50,640 nt of DNA from Nymphaea colorata (GCF_008831285.2 NW_022205223.1:1-50640), one strand, 5' to 3'; positions 33,963-46,305 are shown, counted from the first letter of the stretch. Numbers and translations are program-made. Notes: generated by a model from the letters alone, not told the origin.

Positions 33963-36518
33963 TCAAAAATGGTCTGAATTCAGGAATTCAATGAAGACGT
34001 TTCTGTTGGCAAATGCCTACCGATTAAGTTAGTCGATGGTCATCTTGCCCTCCTTGGCATCTTCGTTGGCCTTCACGAGGTCCTATAGCTACCTATACCC
34101 TCTTGTGAAGCAATTCTACAGCATCTCTTTGAACAAGCGCTTGATCTCTTGGAAGGAGTAGCAATTCCTAGTCATATTCTTCTGCTGGTTCATGGGATCC
34201 TTGATCTCCAGGTCAGCCTTTTGCTTGCTCAGCTTGTTGCCGCTTCCTTCAACATTGACCAAATTTTTAATGTAGAAGATGTTGTTATTCTCTTTGTTTA
34301 GGATGTCGATGCCCCTCTACCTTTCGTCAAACTCCTCGCCGTAGAAGCGTAGGATTTTCTCAAACACCAAGGCTGAGTTTTCCTATTTTTCAAGTTTGGC
34401 GTGGAAGATATAGGCGACCATGAGGACAATCATTGAAAAGGTGTTCAAACCGCCCTCGTAGGTGCAGTTCAACTTTCTCCTGGAGAAAAACTCCTTCAGG
34501 ATGATAACGATGGAGTGGAGGGATGAGATTTCGATGAGCCACTCGTTGATGGCGTTGGTCGAGATTAAACCCAAGTGCTGCACTGCTAGGACTTGTTCTT
34601 GGTCTAGACTGTTATGTCAGCGTTTATGGAACCGCAGTTGTGCTGCTGTTTAGCTAGTAATACATTTCTCCGATTGATGGATCGAAGAAGGGAAGAGCAG
34701 TGTTGATGGTCAGCTTTATAAGAGGAATCGTGGCTGTCTTTATGAATTTTATCTCGGTGATCCACGCCTGAGTCTGGAACAACTCCTCCAGCCGCTAGAG
34801 AGCAGCCTTGATCCTTTCGGGCTCGGGCAGAAGTCCATGAACACTAGGATGGAGTTATCGATGGCGATATCGATGTCACTGTTCCTCACTGCTATTCCGC
34901 TTGCGCAACTTCCAAAGAGTTTGATTGGAACGTTGTAGAATTGGAGCAGAAACTGGATCCTTTGGAAGGCTATGACTCTTCTATCGTGGAATAATTGGCT
35001 TCCTCTGAGATTTTATCAGATATTTATTGCATTTCTTCGTTGAGCTTGTTGATGCATATGGACCGAAGGTGTTCCTTCATCTGCTCCTCTTCTAGCACTG
35101 TGCCTGCTCCTATGAGTTCTTGGAGGAAAGCTTAGTGCTTGTGCTGCTTATCGACACTGGCTTTTTCGGGGTAGAAAAATGCTCAGTTAAGTCTTCAGAT
35201 TCAGGATTTATCTATTTTTTTGTTAGGTCTTCACTTCCTACTTCTAGAGATGCGATTCCTTCTATTACTCTACAACCCTCATGGCTTCATGCATTATTTT
35301 ATCTTCTCTTTCATTGTTTTCCTAACTTTTCTAGAATTCATCAGTTTATTGCTATTTGGCGCATTTGCCTTCAGACTGCTTCTTCTCTAGGTAATTTTTG
35401 GGATGCTCAGTTTAATTGGTCTCATTTGACTCCACGCTATTGGACTTTCTTGGTTTTTTGTGTCTGCGATTTTGTTGTTTGCTACTTTCCTTATACTAGG
35501 CCTTCTGCTGGGAGCAATGGTCTCTTTCGCTTCGATTGTACTTCATGCCTCTCTTTTTGCGAAATTTCTCTATCTCTTTCCTCCACTGGTGGTATACTGC
35601 CTCATAGTAGCCGACCATGGGAGAGAGTAATTTTTTCAACTTACATTTGAAGATCCGATTACAAAAATCGTTTCTTTACAATTTGAGCAATTCCTCAATT
35701 TCCCTATCGAGATCGTTCTGTCTGACGTTGATGCCTTGGTCGTTGAGCCACTCCCTGAGGGCTCGTGAGTCGGTATGTCCGAGTAGTAGAAGTTTCACTT
35801 TCATTTCCTATGATAGGAATTTCCAATTGTTGTTAAATTATTTCTTGCGTTTCTTCTCCTCCTCCAGCGCCTTGCTGATGGCCTAACCGTTTTTGGCATT
35901 TTGGTTAAAGTTGATAAAAACTTATTGCTTGAGAAACGCGAATAATTCGTAGCTTACCTACTCGCGAACACTCAGCTTATATAACCTTTAATTAAGGCTT
36001 TTGAGGTCCTTGCGAGTCTTTGCCAGTTCCTGCAGGGTGCGGTTTCCGAGGGCCTCGCCTGCGTTCATCAGCAGATCGTATAGTTTTTCAGGGCACTCCA
36101 GTAGGGAGAAGTCGAAGCAAACATGGTTGAGGAAGGAGTGTCCATCGGAGACAAGCACTAGCGAATCGTAGAAATTCTAAATAAGCGGGTATTAACTTTT
36201 TCATGTTTTCTGCAAAACTTTCTCTGCTCTAGCAGATGGTCATTTCTCTATTCCTGGGTGCGCTACTGGGGCGGGAGTTCAGGCCTAGCGAAGATGCGCT
36301 TCATGAGTGGGAGTGCATCGGGAAGGTGTATCCTGGCGGCTACAAACCTTTCCTCCATGGGGAGCGATCGAATCCTAAATTAGTGATTTCTTACCAATGG
36401 GCGAATGGGGACTTGAGGGCCGAAAGCGGTTTTTGGTCGAGAGGGGAGGGGTAGGGATGGGTCGTTTAGAGAAGGGTCGGCCGTTTGAGGAGGAGATTTC
36501 TGAAGATTTATCCTGCAT
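33963..36518 (-). CDS. TRF4/PAPD5-like non-canonical poly(A) polymerase
   Basis: About 850 aa. The nucleotidyltransferase domain starts after NVPIKLFGSCASGIAVRNSD with the GS signature and DIDIAI carrying the first two catalytic Asp (about 34860-34920). A candidate third Asp is in INADITVQ. The central domain is the clearest match: HLGLISTNAINEWLIEISSL, then VIILKEFFSRRKLN and YEGGLNTFSMIVLMVAYIF, as in TRF4/5 and PAPD5/7. These enzymes add short A tails to RNAs for nuclear decay. The first 500 residues are unusual: an N-terminal Ser/Pro-rich stretch (SKRPIPTPPLSTKNRF; LNSRPSSAPRNRE), a helical domain (LLECPEKLYDLLMNAGEALG), then a Glu/Lys/Gln-rich coiled linker. Frame breaks at about 36270, 36200, 34990, 34835 and 34640. 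A split into two genes cannot be excluded. Confidence 0.78.
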
Positions 36519-36672
36519 AAAGTGTTAGGTTTGTGAATATTGAGAAAAATAATAAATAAGAATATCCATAAAGTAACACATGTGATCAAACCACGCTCCT
36601 AGAATAAAACATAACGCCTTTTAATACCCCCAACACCCACCCTACTTTCAACAGCAAAAAATAGAAAAATAA

Positions 36673-37930
36673 TCAACACTATAACGTATCTTTGTTGATG
36701 AGCACCTTCACCTTCCGTTCCAAGTTGATGGTGATGGTGGTCGCATTGATCAATTTGAGACAGGTGCTGTTGACCTGCATGTAGACCTGGGCTGCTTTTA
36801 GCTTTATCCTGATCTATCCGTTGGAGGGGCTGACCAACCGCCAGCAGTTGCTAGACTCAAATACGCCAATTTACAGCTTACTGTCGTTTATACGACCGCC
36901 CTTCAACTTCGTGCCCTGGTAACGATCGATGTTGCTCAAGACCAGAGTCATGATCCCCTTCTTCCCCTACTATCCCCGCATCTACTTTGTTATCTATTGC
37001 TCGTTACCCTTGTCGTCCTTGAATATTACTGAAACTATCCCAGTACTCGATTCAAGCGAAGGTTTGCCGAGACAGCAAAAAGTTTTAAGACTTTCTATGT
37101 TGAATACGAATTTATCCATTATTGACCCGCTTTCCTCCTTGCGCCGTGCCTAGAAGTTGGCAATCAGTTGGGAGTGGTAGCCTATAGACATATGTGATAA
37201 AAAGTATTCTTTGAGGATACGCTCATTGATGGGCTGGAATGTGTTAGATTAATGACTTTTCCTCAGAATTGTGCCCTCCTGATTAAAATTGGGTGTACTT
37301 CAGGGTCCACTGCGATGTTCACTGCCCACAGGTCCATCCGCTCCCCTGGAGAGCTGATCCACTTGCGCGTGTTGGTCTCCAGTTCGCTATTGGAGTTGAG
37401 GGAGAGCTCGCCCAGCTCTGAGTCTCTCCAGCCTGCATAGAAAGGGAGGCACCTAGGTGTTCGGAGAGGTCGGGGTGGACGTTCGACGAATAGAGCGCAA
37501 TCGGTGAGTTATTGAGGTCGATGCCGAATAGAGCCGCCCGGTTGATTATTTCCAGCAGTTATACTATTTGGCGTAGAAGACCAGCTTCGTCTTCAAACCT
37601 AAATCGCTTTAGGGATACTTTCCTGCAGCTGCATCTTCAGATCGAAGAAGGACTGGTCGACTTCGTGCTCGCTCTCCAGGTCGATGAAGAACATGTGAAT
37701 GAGTCTGCCGTTCTCCTGCTTATCCCACCCCCAAGCCTTCTCCTCTTTCAACTTGAAGGCGAGGCGCTACGTCAGTGGAGGTATACCTGGAGGTGCGTGG
37801 AGTTGGGGTGAGCTTGGCTTTTGAGGTAGTAGACGAAGAAGGCGTAGGACTTGGTGTGTTCGCGGACCTTGGGTACGATGGTGTTGAAATCGACGACCGT
37901 CTATTCGTTGGCCTAGACGAAGGAGTTCAT
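36673..37930 (-). CDS. uncharacterised mostly beta protein
   Basis: About 418 codons from ATG (MNSFVQANEQTVVDFNTIV) to TGA at 36673-36675. The first 110 residues are one clean frame: VREHTKSYAFFVYYLKSQ, LQVYLHVAPRLQVERE and HMFFIDLESEHEVDQSFFDL, alternating strands with a helix. The middle has LLRQIVQLLEIINRAALFGI, then WAVNIAVDPEVHPILI. The end is a set of strands (MTLVLSNIDRYQGTKLKGG; QVNSTCLKLINATTITINLE; RKVKVLINKDTLQC). About six frame breaks were bridged. No family is recognised. Confidence 0.55.
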
Positions 37931-38362
37931 GATTATAATAATATGGCATCGGCCATCCCTTTTTAAAAAGTTAGAACTAGCAGAATCAAAGGAGCGATCC
38001 TCAGCCATAGAGGCCCTTGCTTCTATAGGATATGGATTGTTGGTTGGTTATTGTTTGGAGGATAGCTCACAAGGGGCGTAGCTTTGGTTATGACTCAATC
38101 AATTAGGCAAACATCAATTAACTTCTAAGACATCAAAATGGGTTTTATTTTTTATTAACTGCTACAATAAGCAAGAATAGAGTGATTTTACGATAATAAC
38201 TTGAAGATCATGCGCACTATTGATATTCGATTTGAGTGGAAGTATAAATAACGTTGATTAATAATGCCGTTATTTTCCCATTTAGATCTTTTTTACGCAA
38301 TAGCTTATGGATAAATATGGAGGGTTTTTTTGAATTCTTTTATAACTATCATCAGAATAATA
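37931..38362. other. intergenic region
   Basis: 432 bp between two minus-strand genes. AT-rich with many TGA in every frame; an open plus-strand frame at 38254-38493 runs mostly antisense to the next gene's tail and is not supported. No RNA gene or repeat seen. Confidence 0.5.
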
Positions 38363-38811
38363 TCATTAAATGGCAATCTCTTCCTCCATATCTGATATCT
38401 GGATGTCGCGAATGCCTCTCACAGTTCCCTTTCCACTTTCTCCTCGTGTTCCTCCTTGTACATCCTCATCAATACTTCCATGTCGATGTATGAGTTGATT
38501 TTGATGGGTGATCGAATGCCCATTTCGTTGTTATCGAACGTCGGTTAGTGTTAGTCTGAGTGGTAGAGGGGGGTGCTGACCTGGTTGATGTTGATAATGT
38601 ATTCTGGTGAGTAGACAAGTTTTTTGCAGAGTTTTTTGTCGAGTATGATGTTCTTTCGTTTCTAGTGCATGGGATTCTTGCGAACCTCCATCAGTTTCTT
38701 CCGCTTGTCGATTTTCTTCTTCTTCCGCTTGATGCCGGCACGCATGCAGTCCTGGGAGTTGCTGATGGAGAGGTTGATGTGCGACATATCGCTGCAGATC
38801 GTTCTGGGCAT
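38363..38811 (-). CDS. small basic uncharacterised protein
   Basis: About 149 codons. It starts MPRTICSDMSHINLSISNS and has a strongly basic cluster (AGIKRKKKKIDKRKKLMEV) that could be a nuclear or nucleolar signal, then a clean stretch with VYSPEYIININQVSTPLYHS and MGIRSPIKINSYIDMEVLMR. One missing base near 38425 replaces an early TGA (38419) by a coding-like tail (GTVRGIRDIQISDMEEEIAI) ending at TGA 38363-38365. No family is recognised. Confidence 0.55.
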
Positions 38812-39140
38812 TTTCAATAATACTCAAATAATTATAGCTCAACCATTATTATTAGTAGTTTTTAGAAATAGAGGGCAGAGTTGGAACTTTTAGATCCATC
38901 CACTTAATGTAATATTGTCATAAACATCATTTGCCACTTCAACTCCAACAATCTATCGAATTATTCTTGGTCATTCTTGGCATTAAACCATCCAAGTCTG
39001 CAATCTTTATCATTTCTGAGGAGCTTGTTCTCGTGTGAACGGGTGCAGATGACGCTTGCGGTGTCAGATGGGAAAAAACTTATTTATATATCCCCTCACT
39101 AAACTCTTTTATTGCTATTTGAACTGAGTAATATAATTGT
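38812..39140. other. intergenic region between divergent genes
   Basis: 329 bp between a minus-strand start and a plus-strand start. The minus strand is free of TGA from about 39065 to 38830 and reads WFNAKNDQEQFDRLLELKW in part, so a small unrecognised exon is possible, but I see no ATG that would start it. The rest is AT-rich. Confidence 0.35.
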
Positions 39141-39776
39141 ATGATGGAAGAGGAGGATAGCATTGCCTATCGTTTCCAATAGCCGCCATCCGACGCCTTC
39201 TTCCAAACTCTCCTCCAGACCCCTCCGCAAATAGCGAGTGGCTGGTCTCTGACACCCCCGCCATCACTCTCTCCGCAATCGAGATCTGCTAGTCCTAAGA
39301 TGACGCTAAGTAGCCTTAGCCGAATAGCGACCTGAGGCAAATGCTTGAGGTGGATTGCGCTTTTAGCAAGAAGGAAGAGCTTTACTCGCTCCTGCCAGCC
39401 AACTACGTGGAGTATGAGGAAATCCTGTAAGGAAGACTTTCTGACAATTAGATAGAGGAGCCAGTTTTAAAGTCAAAATAATCTGCCAAGTTCACTTACC
39501 GCTGTCCCTACTCGGCAGAGTCGAGGCAAATCAAACTCCAAAGATATAGGGAGAAAAAACACAGGAGATTGGTAAAAAAAAGTTGCATACAATAGTCGGA
39601 AAGAGATGGCCCACACCCGCTAGAGAGTAAAAGGAAGGTTCGTCAAAAGAGAGTCGCCGACCAGCTCAGTTGCCGAAAGCCATAATTACCTCCAGACAGA
39701 AGAGGAGGGTGCTTCGATGGCGATTGAAGCATCGGTATCATAGGGTTTAGACTCTTACTTAGATTTTAAACTGTGA
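39141..39776 (+). CDS. CCT-motif protein
   Basis: About 212 codons. The N-terminal half is Pro/Ser/Gln-rich and acidic (DAFFQTLLQTPP; YSLLPANYVEYEEIL). The recognisable part (about 39535-39650) is a CCT motif: IKLQRYREKKHRRLVKK, then VAYNSRKEMAHTRQRVKGRF and VKR. This is the RYREKR...YxxRKxxAxxRxRxKGRFxKR signature of plant CONSTANS, CO-like and TOC1 proteins, where it carries nuclear localisation and binds NF-Y partners and DNA. Here there is no B-box or response-regulator domain. One base is missing inside the motif (about 39588) and others near 39230 and 39470. The stop is TGA at 39774-39776. Probably a nuclear regulator. Confidence 0.75.
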
Positions 39777-39909
39777 TAGTTTATAATTAACTGGTTTTCG
39801 CTACATTAGCAACTAAAAAGTAGCAATTTTTCAAATTGTTGTACAAGCTTGGAAACTAATATCAATTGGGGTATTCTTGAGGTGGTCATGTAAAAAGAGT
39901 CGTTAAAAA

Positions 39910-42900
39910 ATGGATTAATTATTTAGATATAAAGGCAAGGCATTCAAGCATTTATCTGTCACCTACATATGATAACTTTTGCTCGAGATCAATAAGCACA
40001 ATCTCGCTTAAGTCTACATGTTACAGCAAACCAATACTTAATTCAGCGACATAATAATTAGATTTACAATTGGATGAATTAGGATAAGATTGAATTCAAT
40101 TCTCTGAGGAAAAGTAACCAGTGGGTTCGTCCATCGAGTGCGAACAATTCCTCAAGCAGGGTTCCGCCATAATTTAGGGTGGAATTGAAAAAGAAGAAGG
40201 AAAGTGCAGGACAATAGGTTTCTTACGATTCGTCTCCCGCTCTGTCCTATGGCCGTTACTCTTACATTTTTATCGAGCATCCACAGACAAAAGTAGAGCG
40301 AAGATCTAATCTGAAGGTTGTCAAAACTCTCATGGCCAACGACTAAAATAAGATAGGGAAGGTAGCCAATGGAGTAATTAATAGGATTATCCTGTTGGAA
40401 TAAAGCAAGATATTCTATCCTGATGCGCTTGTACCCAAAGAATACGATTTATAATTTTCATACAGTCCAGATGGATCAATAAAATTAAAGAAATACAAGT
40501 CCCCAAATATCTTGAAGATTTGGTTAATTTCAAATAGAATCCTCCCAACTTCCAGATGGCATCATCGAAAGGCTGAAAAGCAAGCATTAGCAGGTGAGGT
40601 CATATTATATGGATGAGCCAACCAAAATTTATAAGGAGCATTTATAAGCAGTAAAAAAGTTGGATGCCTCTCTTCACAACCTAAAGGCTGAATCTTTTAG
40701 TAGTCCAAATACATATAAAAACTAGATCGACAAGATCTTGAAGCAATTCATAAAATAGGAGAATATCAGGTACTTGCTCTATGCATTCAACTTCATTTGC
40801 AAAGTCATTGAGTTGAACCCAGAAGCATAAAGATCCCCTTTATTGCATACTTCAACTCGCTAATTGACCAAAATAGTTCCGTCCGAAACCTTCCAGCAAT
40901 CAAGCTGAGGGTGTCTAAATATTCGAGAAAAAACAAAGGTAGAAGTATAAAAGTAAAAGTAGAAAAGGAAAAAGCATAAGAATAAGATTAGTTAATCGGT
41001 GACAGGTTTACCAATTAACACCATTAGATCTTTACAGCCTCATCGAAGCATATCGTTGAAAAAAGTGACCAGTTATTGGGAATGGGAAATTATCCAAAAA
41101 ACCCAAACCCTTAACTTTCTGGAATATTCACCCTCAAAGATGCTGAAGGTGAAACTTTTTGGCCAGACCATATAAAAATGGTAAAATTAGAGCCAACATA
41201 AAAATTTAAAGTGAATATAGCCTTCTAAGCTTATCTTTGCCTTCAATACTAAGATGAAGACATTGAGAAATCCAATTTCAATAAACGTTTGAAATCGTTG
41301 TGAATAATATCAAAGCTAACTTGAACTTGAACATTATCGAATACCTTTCAACTCACAAGAAAGACAACATTGCCAAGTACTAAATTGTCAAGATAAAGAG
41401 AGACAAGGAGAAAAAAATGTACATTATTGAGTGTGAGTATAAAATGGAGAGAGGAGAGACAGGTTTTCCGAAAGGCCTCGACTAGCAGGCTAGAATGATA
41501 TGGATGGATCGGAAGTGAGAGTTTCTCGTCTGCATACCAAGGCAAGCATCAAGTCATTAATTTCCTGACTTCTCTCCTGAAGGGGATCTCATAATTGGAA
41601 GAGCTGGGGATTATCATGCAGATCTTACGATTAAAAATTTCATACAATTCAAAAACAACTTCGAAATCATAGACTTTAATTACGCTATCATGTGCAACCA
41701 GAAAGGAGAAAAGTTCGCGATTTTCAAGCATCTGGCATAGATTGCTGTGTAATGCTGGCTTACATACAAGGGCAACACCCTTGACTAGATATTCAATAGA
41801 GATGAGTTATTCGCGTCCATAAAGAAAGATTTTCATAATTAAAGGCTAAGTTTAGAAGAAGCTATAGCGAATGCATGAGTAATTTAGACCATCTTAAAAT
41901 AGTTGGCCATAAAAAGCAATTTCTATAGCTTTTCAAGCTTATTATCAATCAAAATGGCCTGGCACGCTCTCGATTGTTCACAACAAATAGCTTTAATCCT
42001 TAAATGGTATGTGCAAGTAGTTGGTTTAAAGGCAGTAAAGCCCAAAATACATGTAATTCTGTATTAAAGTTAACTAAATGTTTAACAGATATGGTGAGGA
42101 CGTTAGAGATCAGTAAAAAGGTATCCTTTGTGGTAAAAAGGCATAGAAAATATCTTAGTTGCTAAGAAACGAAAGTCTCTCAGAAGATTAATACCAACAG
42201 TATCTGAATAAAGTAATCTAAATAACCAAATTACTATCGAATAAGTAATTGAAAAATATCAGCAAGCTCTACTTCAACGAACGATTTATAACTAAAGATG
42301 GCAATCAGATCGCAGATTATAAGATAGTATGGAGAGACGACAGCTACTAAATACAAAGCTAACGTTAGATTTGGGAAGAAGGACAGGCCATTATCTATGA
42401 AGTCATATACAAACTCATCAAAATAGTCAAAGAGTTAGAGGCACTAGGCATCCACCATCCCAAACTTAGGCTCCAGTCCTTAGTCAGAAAGTCATTTACG
42501 GTCAACCTGCGCCATATGCATGAGGCAGAATTACTCAGCAAAAATGTAGAGGAGCTTCATTTCTAGAACGAGGTTGAAAATTAATACAAAAAGAAATTAG
42601 GAGAGCTTCTCGCTTTTAATACCTTTTCTCAAATGCTGCCAAAAGGTTAACTCAATTTCTAAGGCTTTGGACTGCATCGTTTCCAAATGCCTAACAGAAC
42701 AGATGTAAATAGTATGTAAGATGTTCGCATATGAATCAACTGAAGGAAATCGTAGGCAAGCTGATCAATATGAAAGCTGATTATCGAGATAAATATGGTA
42801 GAGATTATATACAGTTTATAGCAGACGATAAAGTCAAAATCGAGAATATTCTAAAGAATATGACTGTTTAGAAGGGTTACTATTAACTATAAAAATTCGT

Positions 42901-42950
42901 CAAAGAGAAACGGAAGGGGAAAAAAAGTAATAACAACTCTTAGTTCTTGA
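39910..42950 (+). CDS. large protein with two protein-kinase-like segments
   Basis: About 1,010 codons if one gene. The first 400 residues are not recognised (for example YSYIFIEHPQTKVERRSN). Then a kinase-like segment: NIIEYLSTHKKDNIAKYQIV and MYIIECEYKMERG resemble the N-lobe, QVINFLTSLLKGISQLEELG leads into the catalytic loop IIHADLTIKNF (HxD and N kept), and IIDFNYAIM replaces DFG by DFN (about 41616-41690). A second segment repeats the layout: LKNISKLYFNERFITKDG and KIVWRDDSYQ, then IYKLIKIVKELEALG and HHPKLRLQSLV, where the catalytic Asp is lost (about 42250-42490). Frame breaks are many, including one just before HAD. The start, the end (TGA 42948-42950) and even the number of genes are uncertain. 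Confidence 0.5.
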
Positions 42951-43027
42951 TATCAATAGGATTATGCATATTATTTTATGGATTTGAAGTAAATGATCCT
43001 AATTTATCATGGTTGTTCATTTGTATG

Positions 43028-44212
43028 TCAATGCTTGCTTCTCCATTAGACTAAGTATTTGTCGACTTCATCTAAGATGGAGTCTCCATCTTCTTCTGAC
43101 TTTCCCGAGAAAACTATTCATTCTCTTCTGCCTATTCTATCATCTAGAATCTTGAGTTATCGTTGCGAGAAGTTAGTGCGGATTAGTTGAAGCTGCTATC
43201 GTCAGCTATTTGATTGCTTCATCTCGTTTGCTGATGCTCAGCAGTTCCTTCATCTCCATCAGATTGTTCTTCTGCCGAGATGAGCTTTCAACTGAATTTA
43301 TGCCATGTTCTTGTTTATCCTTTCCTACAGTTTTTATATCTCTTCCTCTATATCTTGAACTTCTACAGCTCTATTATTTTCCTCAGCTGCTCGTTTATGA
43401 CTTTTTCTAGATAAAATGATATTACTTAGGCTTTCGATGATTAGATCATGCTATCTACACTTTATTTACTAATATTTTTTTATAAATTTTCGATTGTCTT
43501 CTCAAGTGAACGCTATCTCATTGCAAATTTTTCCTGCATTAACAATTTTTCATCATTTAATGATCCATTCTCACTTTTTAATTATGAATTTTAATTTTAA
43601 AGGTTCTTGAGCTTTTCCTTAAGGAGCTGGAGTGATGAAGTATACTATTGAATGGTCGATTTCAATTTGTTCTTGAGTTCTTCGTTTTAAATCTTTAACT
43701 GGTTGACTACGGCTGAGTTGTTTTCTGCTTTTTCTTTCTTGAGGACTAGGGTGGATTTGTTCTCCAAGCTGTCCTTCTCCTTGCTATTATTGCTCACATT
43801 CACGTTCATATTCTTTATGTTGCAGGTGAAGACCTGCCTACTCGTGTCCTCGCGCTCTGCTTTTCCTCTCTTCCAACGCTCAGACGCACGTTATTGCTAG
43901 TGGGATTGAGGATGGGGTTATTGGCAGGATTGGTTCCGAATAGCGAGAGGAATTTTTTAAGCGAGCTGGACTTACTTCCTGGTCCTGCTCTTCAGTGTGG
44001 TTGCAAAGACTGAGGTGATGGTTTTCTTTGTTGTGGTAGCCGATCTAGCGGGCGGATTGTTGGTAGCGAGCATTGGGATCAAGATCCATCATCGAGCGCG
44101 TATGAGTCTTTGACTGTAGGGGAAAGGGAGCAGGCTTCGATGCGTTGATGTATTTGAATAGATTTTGGTTATTCTTTCGGGTCTCTTTGACCTCTCTGGC
44201 CTTTTTCATCAT
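43028..44212 (-). CDS. coiled-coil protein
   Basis: About 390 codons. The start MMKKAREVKETRKNNQNLFK and the next 100 residues are basic, Ser/Pro/Asn-rich and probably disordered (INASKPAPFPLQSKTHTRS; TSNNVRLSVGREEKQSART). The remainder is coiled coil with many TAA/TAG codons: KSTLVLKKEKAENNSAVVNQ, NEELKNKLKSTIQ and MKELLSISKRDEAIKQL, ending ILDEVDKYLVQWRSKH before TGA at 43028-43030. Frame breaks at about 43870, 43450 and 43160. No family is recognised. Confidence 0.6.
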
Positions 44213-44540
44213 AACGATCAATATTTGAATTAAAAGTCAACATCAATATACTAATAGCCGCCACTTTCAAAGCAGCTATTTACTATCATTTTAATCCCTG
44301 TATTTAAATCTTCGATTTTATGTTATGATCTTTTTAGACTTTTTAGTTTTTTTAACCTTATTGAAAATTATAAGGTTTTACTTTAATGGTTTTTACTCTA
44401 CGGAGCAGTTTAATCTGATTTAAATCTGTTTATTATTGAGGAAACAGCATTCCTGAATGAACATCAGATTTTTTGTTTCTGCACATAATCCTTCAATACT
44501 CATATTTAAAATATTTCCGCTTATTCGCACAATATATTTT
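44213..44540. other. intergenic region between divergent genes
   Basis: 328 bp of T- and A-rich sequence between the coiled-coil gene (minus) and the amidase (plus). No gene, RNA or repeat is seen; both promoters should lie here. Confidence 0.6.
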
Positions 44541-46305
44541 ATGGGAACAGCACAAATTACTAAAAGGTGCGAACTGACAAAATCGCCCAGAGGAATAAAC
44601 GCTTAGATGAATACAGAGCCATATTTTAAACCATCATCTCCAAAACTGGCCTTTCTCAGAGCTTCATCGAACACGTAGTGAGGTCGGACGTGGTTTAAAT
44701 TGTGCGCCTGCTCAACAAACGTCAAGTTACTTCCGAACAACTGGTCGCCATTTATGGCCATCGAGCCGCCACCATTGGCAAGGATCTCTGCATTATCACC
44801 TAAGACAACTTTTAATTTGCTCTTCAAAAAGCTCGCCAGTGTGATGAGGAGCGTTCCAGAAGTGGCAAGCTCAATGCTACCTTTGGGGAAGAGTGGAACC
44901 CAAGCACCCACCTTCCTCCTCTCTTTGGAGTGCCCATTTCCATTAAAGACAACATTGAGATGAATCACTGTTTCCACCATTGGTCTCAGCGCTCGAGCCA
45001 ATAACGTTGCAAAGAACGACTCTCCTCACATAATTTGCATCAAGAGAAACGGCATGATCCCCTTCGTGAAGACCAACCTCCCACAGCTGGCATTTAACTT
45101 CGACTCCAACAACTTCCTTTGGGGAAGAGCACTCAATCCTGGAACCATACCAAGAGTGTGGGCGGAAGCTCAGGAGGAGAAGGAGCGGCCCTTGCAGCTG
45201 GCATTTCCCTATCGGATTGGGAAATGATATGGGAGGAAGTGTGAGGATCCCTGCACAGTTTTGTGGAGTATCAAGCTTGATGCCTTCTGCTCACCGTCTA
45301 CCAGAAATGGGCATCTTCACGTAAAGTTACGATAATTTAGTAAGTACAGCACAGCTTTAGTGGAAAGAATCTGATAACTGCAGTTAATGGTCCAATCGGC
45401 AGGTCCATTGACTCCTTAGCTCTTTGGATGAAGGCTATGACAAATTAGCAATTTATGAGGGAAAAATGATCCTTACGTGAAACTGCATCCCTTCGACCTC
45501 AAGGCGTATGAGTTCTATCAGGACAAGAGCAAGAACTAAGAATTGGCTATTTTAGCAAGCTGGACTTGGTTGAATGCACTCCAGCAGCTTCCAGGGCCCT
45601 CATAGAAACGGTTGATTCACTTAGGAGAGATGGGAACGACCTAGTAGAAATCAAATTCCTAATTAGAGAGAACTCATTTGCTCAATGTTCGCTGAGTTGT
45701 TGGAGAAGGAGACTTCAAGGCTTCACTGACATGCTGGAGGGAGAATAGCTAGTGGAAGAGTACAAAAACACTTCGACATCACACAACTGAACTGCTGCAC
45801 TTTTGGCATAGTAGAATGTCTCATGAATCTAGCAACCGCGTATGGGATTGCTTGTAAACGCTTCTCGAAAACTCAGCACTTACTAGTACCAGTGCATGGT
45901 TGGCAGAGTAAATAGCTAAGACAAAATGGGTTTAGTTCTGGCGGACTCAGAAGCTTGATGCATTAATCTGTCCTGGCTTTGGCATGGAGGCTCCCAACCA
46001 CGGGCATCCAATGACTGTTCCATTTTGGCTGCTTACACTTTCGTTTGGAATCTACTATCCGTGCCGTTGCAGCCACTCCTGTAAGTGTTGTCGGCAAGAA
46101 GACAGAGATACGATAGCGAGTGGGATGATGATATCACCAAAGCAGTCAGGAAGAGTGTAGCTAACTCAGCCGGTCTCCCAGTAGGAGTGCAAATTGTGGG
46201 GCTGCCTTTCGAGGAAGAGAAGGTATTGGGATTGGCCAAAAGAATTGAAATAAATGCCAATTCTACGAAAAGCATCCGCTGCCTATTGTTCAAAAGCTTA
46301 AATGA
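44541..46305 (+). CDS. amidase, fatty-acid-amide-hydrolase type
   Basis: About 585 aa of the amidase-signature family (FAAH, glutamyl-tRNA amidotransferase A and relatives). The Ser-cis-Ser-Lys machinery is visible: the Lys in FGVPISIKDNIEM, the Gly/Ser loop SVGGSSGGEGAALAAG and the nucleophile region LGNDMGGSVRIPAQFCG. Upstream, VRLLNKRQVTSEQLVAIYGH and AATIGKDLCIITQDNF are typical of eukaryotic FAAH-like enzymes. The C-terminus has LPVGVQIVGLPFEEEKVLGL and ends FYEKHPLPIVQKLK-TGA. One-base breaks at about 44579, 44960, 45150, 45360-45480 and 46255. No N-terminal membrane helix is seen (start MGTAQITKRCELTK), so it may be soluble. Substrate is unknown; cleavage of fatty-acid or other amides is inferred. 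Confidence 0.88.

Noticed and set aside
35120-35650. Plus-strand open frame of 176 codons
   Set aside because: It lies antisense to the Glu/Lys/Gln-rich linker of the TRF4-like gene, has an unlikely Phe/Ser/Leu-rich composition and matches no family.
36236-36454. Plus-strand frame starting MVISLFLGALLG
   Set aside because: The minus strand here reads as the Ser/Pro-rich N-terminus of the TRF4-like protein with its own ATG at 36518, and the plus frame has no recognisable domain.
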